From CAZHHM01 sp964532225 (lineage in GTDB: Bacteria; Margulisbacteria; WOR-1; JAKLHX01): 44,521 nt of DNA. The stretch is taken from the NCBI GenBank assembly GCA_964532225.1, contig CAZHHM010000015.1, forward strand, positions 1 through 44,521. The letters are read 5' to 3'. Shown piece after piece: positions 40,897 through 44,521 of the stretch. The notes beneath the pieces were generated by a model. It saw only the letters and a program-made list of their open reading frames with translations. It was not told the origin of the DNA and searched no databases. How positions within the stretch are numbered: position 1 is the first letter of the stretch; every line of letters starts with the position of its first letter. The translations under genes were made by a program, and so were the position numbers.

Positions 40897-41785
40897 ACCG
40901 GCCGTACTGATCTTCGGCCCGACAGCATCGGGGAAAACGGCATCCGCCGTCGAACTGGCAAAAATGATCGGCGCGGAGATCATAAGCGCGGATTCCATGC
41001 AGGTCTACCGGTATATGGATATCGGGACGGCAAAACCCTCTAGAGATGAGATGTCGGGGATCCCCCATCATCTGATAGACATCAAAGACCCCGATGAGGA
41101 ATGGACAGTATCCGATTTTGTCAGGGAGGCTTCGTCAAAGGTCAAAGATATCCTGGGCAGAGGCAAGGTCCCTTTGATCGTGGGAGGAACAGGCTTATAT
41201 ATCAACGCTTATATCAACGGGTTCTCGTTCCCGATCGCGGGCAAGGACGATGAACTGAGAAAAAGACTATCTGAACTGGATGCCGTCTCTCTCCATAATA
41301 AGCTGCTTGAGATCGACCCTGCGGCGGCCGTAAAGATAGCTGTTAACGACAGGAAAAGAGCGATAAGGGCGCTTGAGGTATTCTACATGACAGGGAAGCC
41401 CATTTCTCAACTCCAGAAAAGTGCTCCCGCAGCGACCGGAACGATAAGGTCTTTTTGCCTTGATATGGACAGGGAAGAACTGTATTCGAGGATAGGTTCC
41501 CGTGTTGACAGGATGATGGTGTCAGGCCTCAAGAACGAGGTCTCTTCTCTTCTTGAAAAGGGATACGGAAAAGAGCTCAACTCGATGCAGGCCCTTGGCT
41601 ACAAAGAAATGGCCGCTCATCTCGATGGAAGAGTCTCTCTGGACGAGACCGTCGATATCATCAAGAAGAGGACGCGGAATTTCGCTAGGCGGCAGCTCAT
41701 CTGGTTCAGGCGTTTCAAGGAAGTTGAATGGATACCTGTCGGCTCTCCCGGAGATATCGCGAAGAAGATCGCCTCGTCACTTTAA
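40889..41785 (+). CDS. miaA: tRNA dimethylallyltransferase
   Basis: 298 residues. It prenylates A37 of tRNAs reading U-starting codons. P-loop GPTASGKT at 10-17, then ISADSMQVYRYMDIGTAKP, IPHHLIDIKDPDEEW, GGTGLYINAYI and the C-terminal SMQALGYKEMAAHL and KRTRNFARRQLIWFR. Last gene of the operon. Confidence 0.97.
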   Translation: MTEPAVLIFGPTASGKTASAVELAKMIGAEIISADSMQVYRYMDIGTAKPSRDEMSGIPHHLIDIKDPDEEWTVSDFVREASSKVKDILGRGKVPLIVGGTGLYINAYINGFSFPIAGKDDELRKRLSELDAVSLHNKLLEIDPAAAVKIAVNDRKRAIRALEVFYMTGKPISQLQKSAPAATGTIRSFCLDMDREELYSRIGSRVDRMMVSGLKNEVSSLLEKGYGKELNSMQALGYKEMAAHLDGRVSLDETVDIIKKRTRNFARRQLIWFRRFKEVEWIPVGSPGDIAKKIASSL

Positions 41786-41832
41786 AATGTCTGGACCCGA
41801 ATTCCGTCCGATGCTATCGAATACTTCTGTCA

Positions 41833-41841
41833 TGATATAAT
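41833..41841 (+). promoter_or_regulatory. Extended -10 for a leaderless site-2 protease transcript
   Basis: TGATATAAT is a perfect extended -10, 10 nt before ATG 41852, with no ribosome site. Confidence 0.6.
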
Positions 41842-41851
41842 TCAATTTAAT

Positions 41852-42973
41852 ATGAGATCTTCGATAAGGGTCGGGACCATACTTGAGATCCCGGTAGAGA
41901 TCAACTATACCTGGGTCGTCATCTTCGGTCTTGTCACCTGGACACTTGCCAGAGATTTCCCGGTCCGCTTCCCTTCCCTTCCGTCCTTCTATTATTGGAG
42001 CGCGGCAATAGCCTCTTCGTTGCTTTTGTTCATCTCATTGCTCCTGCATGAGCTCGCACATTCATATGTAGCAAGAATGAACGGCATACCTATCAAAAAG
42101 ATCACTCTTTTCATATTCGGCGGAGTGGCACAGATGGAAAGAGAACCGGAGATGAGCGAAGAAGAGCTCCTTATCGCGGTCGCTGGCCCTGTATGCAGCC
42201 TTATGGTCGGCTTTTTCGCCTATGTCTTCTACTACATGATCCGCATATACAACCTGAGCCCTCTTGCGGCGTCCGTTTTTGAGTATATGTACATAATCAA
42301 TTTCACTCTGGTCGTATTTAACATCATCCCTGGATTCCCTCTCGACGGCGGAAGGATGCTCAGGGCGGTCATCTGGTACTTTAACAAGAACCTCAGGGCC
42401 GCGACAAAGATCGCAACGACCCTCGGTAAATGGTTCGCCTATCTTCTGATGTTCCTGGGAGTGCTTTTACTTTTCCAGAGGAACCTGATGCAGGGCGTGT
42501 GGCTGCTCGTAGTAGGCCTGTTCCTTCATGAAGCCGCGGAAATGAGCTATCAGCAACTGATACTCAAAAAAGCCCTTGTCGGGGTGCCTTGCAGGGAGAT
42601 CATGTCGTCCAACGTTATCACTGTGCCGTCGTCGCTTTCACTGGACAGGATCGTTAACGACTACTTCTTCAAGTACCGCCACATAGGATTTCCTGTAGTT
42701 GACAATGAAATGCTCAAGGGTATCGTCACCTTGCAAAGTGTCAAGGAGATACATTCCGACCTCTGGTCGAAGACCCCTGCCGAAAAGGCCATGATACCTG
42801 CGAGAGAGGACCTTCTGATCGGACCGGAGAAGGACGCCCTTGAAGCTCTCCTTCAGGTGACCAGATCAGGTCTTGGCAGGCTGCTCGTCGTGGAGGACGG
42901 CAGACTTCTGGGGATTCTTGTACAAAGGGACCTTCTGCGCCTGTTCGAGATAAAGACCAATCTCTGCGTTTAA
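41852..42973 (+). CDS. Site-2 protease (M50) with C-terminal CBS domains
   Basis: 373 residues. Membrane zinc protease core: H66-E67-H70 in LLLHELAHSYVARMNGI and the third ligand D165 in NIIPGFPLDGGRMLRA, within about six transmembrane helices. From about residue 245 two CBS domains follow (REIMSSNVITVPSSLSLDRIV ... ALLQVTRSGLGRLLVVEDGRLLGILVQRDLLRL), likely sensing a nucleotide. Members cleave transmembrane regulators such as anti-sigma factors; no such target is in the window. Confidence 0.93.
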   Translation: MRSSIRVGTILEIPVEINYTWVVIFGLVTWTLARDFPVRFPSLPSFYYWSAAIASSLLLFISLLLHELAHSYVARMNGIPIKKITLFIFGGVAQMEREPEMSEEELLIAVAGPVCSLMVGFFAYVFYYMIRIYNLSPLAASVFEYMYIINFTLVVFNIIPGFPLDGGRMLRAVIWYFNKNLRAATKIATTLGKWFAYLLMFLGVLLLFQRNLMQGVWLLVVGLFLHEAAEMSYQQLILKKALVGVPCREIMSSNVITVPSSLSLDRIVNDYFFKYRHIGFPVVDNEMLKGIVTLQSVKEIHSDLWSKTPAEKAMIPAREDLLIGPEKDALEALLQVTRSGLGRLLVVEDGRLLGILVQRDLLRLFEIKTNLCV

Positions 42974-42989
42974 CTAAGGAGGATCTCCC

Positions 42990-43496
42990 GTGAAAAAAGT
43001 CGCGCTTGTCATCGCCAAGGAAAGGTTCCGTGACGAAGAATACTTCCACCCTAAAGAGGTCCTTGAGAAGAACGGCATATCGGTCACGACCGTGTCTTCT
43101 TCAAAAGGCCCTTGTACGGGAAAATTGGGAGGATCGGCAAAGGCCGAGACCGCGCTTAACGAGCTTGTCCCGTCGGAATATGACGGGATCTTCTTCATAG
43201 GAGGCCCGGGTGCGTCAGAATTCTTTTATGACAGGAAAGCCCACGAGATACTTAACGAAGCGGTCCGCCTGGGCAAGCTTTACGGAGCTATCTGCATAGC
43301 TCCGACGACACTCGCTTTCGCCGGAGTACTTAAAGGCAAAAAGGCCACTGCTTTCCCGGATGCGGAAAGTGATGTAAAGGCTAATGGCGGTATCTGGACA
43401 GGAAAAGACGTTGAGGTTGACGGAAAGCTGATAACCGCCAACGGGCCTCAGTCAGCCTATAAATTCGGAGAAGCGATAGTAAAGGCGCTGAGCTAG
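42990..43496 (+). CDS. DJ-1/PfpI family protein
   Basis: 168 residues from GTG 42990 with AAGGAGG 7 nt upstream. The glutamine-amidotransferase-like fold shows YDGIFFIGGPGASEFFYD and the nucleophile elbow GAICIAPTTLAFAGVL with the cysteine at about 98; the acidic partner is at E17 or nearby. Roles in the family include chaperone, glyoxalase or protease-like activity; none can be chosen. The TAG stop shares CTAG with the convergent gene. Confidence 0.9.
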   Translation: MKKVALVIAKERFRDEEYFHPKEVLEKNGISVTTVSSSKGPCTGKLGGSAKAETALNELVPSEYDGIFFIGGPGASEFFYDRKAHEILNEAVRLGKLYGAICIAPTTLAFAGVLKGKKATAFPDAESDVKANGGIWTGKDVEVDGKLITANGPQSAYKFGEAIVKALS

Positions 43497-44521
43497 TAGG
43501 TCTTCTTTTTCAGTACGCCGAACTGTTCTACAAAATGCCTGAACCCGGGCTGAGAATCCTGCAATGACATGGCCCTCAGCATGTCGGGGATATCCGACAG
43601 TACTTTAAGCCCTTTGATCAACCCTGCATTCCTCTTCTTGACGAATGCCGTATTGAGGAGGAAATTCGAATCGCCGTGAGGAGGCTGAGGGTACAGGAAC
43701 ATACCGCTGTTGGTTTCCCTGACGTTCAAGTGCATCGGAAGACCGTACTCCAGCAGTTTTCTGTGTGCCACTGCCGGAGAAAGATAATAATTCATGTTCC
43801 TGTTCAGTATCTCGGTGGTCTTCAGGAAATCGTTGAAGCTTTCTTCGTTGTATTGTTCGATGCCCAGCATATCGCTCTCGATCATGACTGGCCTGTCGTA
43901 GTTGGTGTCATACATCCAGACCCCGCCTTTTTGAGGTTCTTCTTTCTGCCCGATCACTTCCATGACCATATTGTATCCGGCCTTTGCAAGCCTTAGCGCT
44001 GTAGAAAAACCTGGATAATCAGGTTTTTGATGAAGGAAGTCCGCATCCTCCACCGGAGAGCTCTTCATGAAAGACATTACCTCAAGTATCCCGAAGAATT
44101 CTTCAGCGCTCATCCTGGCCGGCCCGTTCTCGTCAATCCTGAATATATTTCCATCCATTGCGCATTTGAGCATCATTAGCCCGTGGTTGAAAAGTCTTTT
44201 TTCCGACCTTTCATCGACCACAAGCCTCCCTTCCCTGATGGAATATCCGTGTTCCGGTTCTTGCTCTGTGTACAGCGTACGCTCCGGAGTGAACCCATAA
44301 TGCCCCCAAACGGAGATATGGTCGCGGAATATTTCGTCCCTGTTGCTGCTATTGAGATTCACCAGAGTGAACGTGGAAACGAGCATTTCCTTCCATTGGT
44401 GCTTGAGGAAGCCGAACTCCCTGCCTATCTGTGCTTGCATAAAGGCTATCTGCAGCATGTGCCTGTCGCCAAGACTTATCGGCAGTATGTTGGACCCAAC
44501 ATTGTTTACGATCCCTTCATC
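43493..44521 (-). CDS. Unrecognised protein, C-terminal 342 residues; start lies outside the window
   Basis: The frame is open from the window edge through the internal ATG at 44458, so the true start is beyond the window. Visible residues begin DEGIVNNVGSNILPISLGDRH and end VLKKKTY. The sequence looks soluble and helical; an aromatic/Met-rich centre includes VWMYDTNYDRPVMIESDMLG. No family recognised. Ends on a shared CTAG with the DJ-1-like gene. Confidence 0.65.
   Translation of the reverse strand, partial: DEGIVNNVGSNILPISLGDRHMLQIAFMQAQIGREFGFLKHQWKEMLVSTFTLVNLNSSNRDEIFRDHISVWGHYGFTPERTLYTEQEPEHGYSIREGRLVVDERSEKRLFNHGLMMLKCAMDGNIFRIDENGPARMSAEEFFGILEVMSFMKSSPVEDADFLHQKPDYPGFSTALRLAKAGYNMVMEVIGQKEEPQKGGVWMYDTNYDRPVMIESDMLGIEQYNEESFNDFLKTTEILNRNMNYYLSPAVAHRKLLEYGLPMHLNVRETNSGMFLYPQPPHGDSNFLLNTAFVKKRNAGLIKGLKVLSDIPDMLRAMSLQDSQPGFRHFVEQFGVLKKKTY

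Noticed and set aside
1..44521. tRNA, rRNA, riboswitches, integrases or transposases
   Set aside because: None could be recognised; intergenic gaps are all under about 190 nt.

Overview
The window looks like a compact chromosomal segment of a bacterium with an outer membrane. It has lipoproteins, a secretin, a PorV-type barrel protein and signal-peptide proteins, housekeeping operons of bacterial type, tight gene packing and no rRNA, tRNA, phage or CRISPR. Mostly led operons mixed with apparently leaderless genes, a complex I-like group 4 [NiFe] hydrogenase operon, and giant subtilases ending in a YPNP-type C-terminal domain would fit an uncultured lineage near the Cyanobacteria (Margulisbacteria or Saganbacteria/WOR-1) or Elusimicrobia. 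That placement is inference; no marker gene in the window settles it.

Layout. (1) 1-7593, minus: nine genes of a membrane-bound, complex I-like respiratory or hydrogenase complex, ordered M/L-like antiporter, L, N/M, J, K, A-like, B, C, D (cut by the window edge), behind a near-consensus promoter at 7664-7692. (2) 7710-8304: a small four-helix-bundle (23S rRNA intervening-sequence family) gene between perfect 18-bp inverted repeats and 49-bp direct repeats. (3) 8308-11919: yraN-comM divergent from ilvD. (4) 11990-14331: an orphan gene divergent from an AMIN/phosphodiester-glycosidase protein. (5) 14318-20887, minus: priA-def-fmt, then gmk-rpoZ-coaBC. PriA has lost its ATPase motifs. (6) 19913-22771, minus: sixA, two tandem thymidylate-kinase-like genes and a Ppx/GppA phosphatase, forming a possible polyphosphate or nucleotide module. 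(7) 22862-25187: pyrE-hisB, an orphan gene and a TPM-domain protein. (8) 25221-35057: a lipoprotein secretin divergent from two giant multidomain subtilases with the same C-terminal domain, followed by an overlapping PorV/PorQ-like barrel gene. This is the most system-like region. (9) 35054-37179, minus: rnc-pyrC. (10) 37242-41785, plus: TPR-like protein, leuC, a small membrane protein, leuD, a YugP-type zinc peptidase and miaA. (11) 41852-44521: site-2 protease with CBS domains, DJ-1/PfpI protein, and the C-terminal part of an unrecognised protein.

Genome-scale habits. Many first genes of transcription units have a -10 box, often the extended form TGnTATAAT, only 6-10 nt before the start codon and no ribosome binding site, which suggests leaderless transcripts. 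Internal and a few first genes have good Shine-Dalgarno sequences. Three convergent gene pairs end on one shared palindromic CTAG that supplies both TAG stops.

Biosynthetic content covers branched-chain amino acids (ilvD, leuC, leuD), pyrimidines (pyrE, pyrC), histidine (hisB) and coenzyme A (coaBC), so the organism makes at least part of its own building blocks. The first operon points to anaerobic, hydrogen- or ferredoxin-linked ion-pumping energy metabolism.
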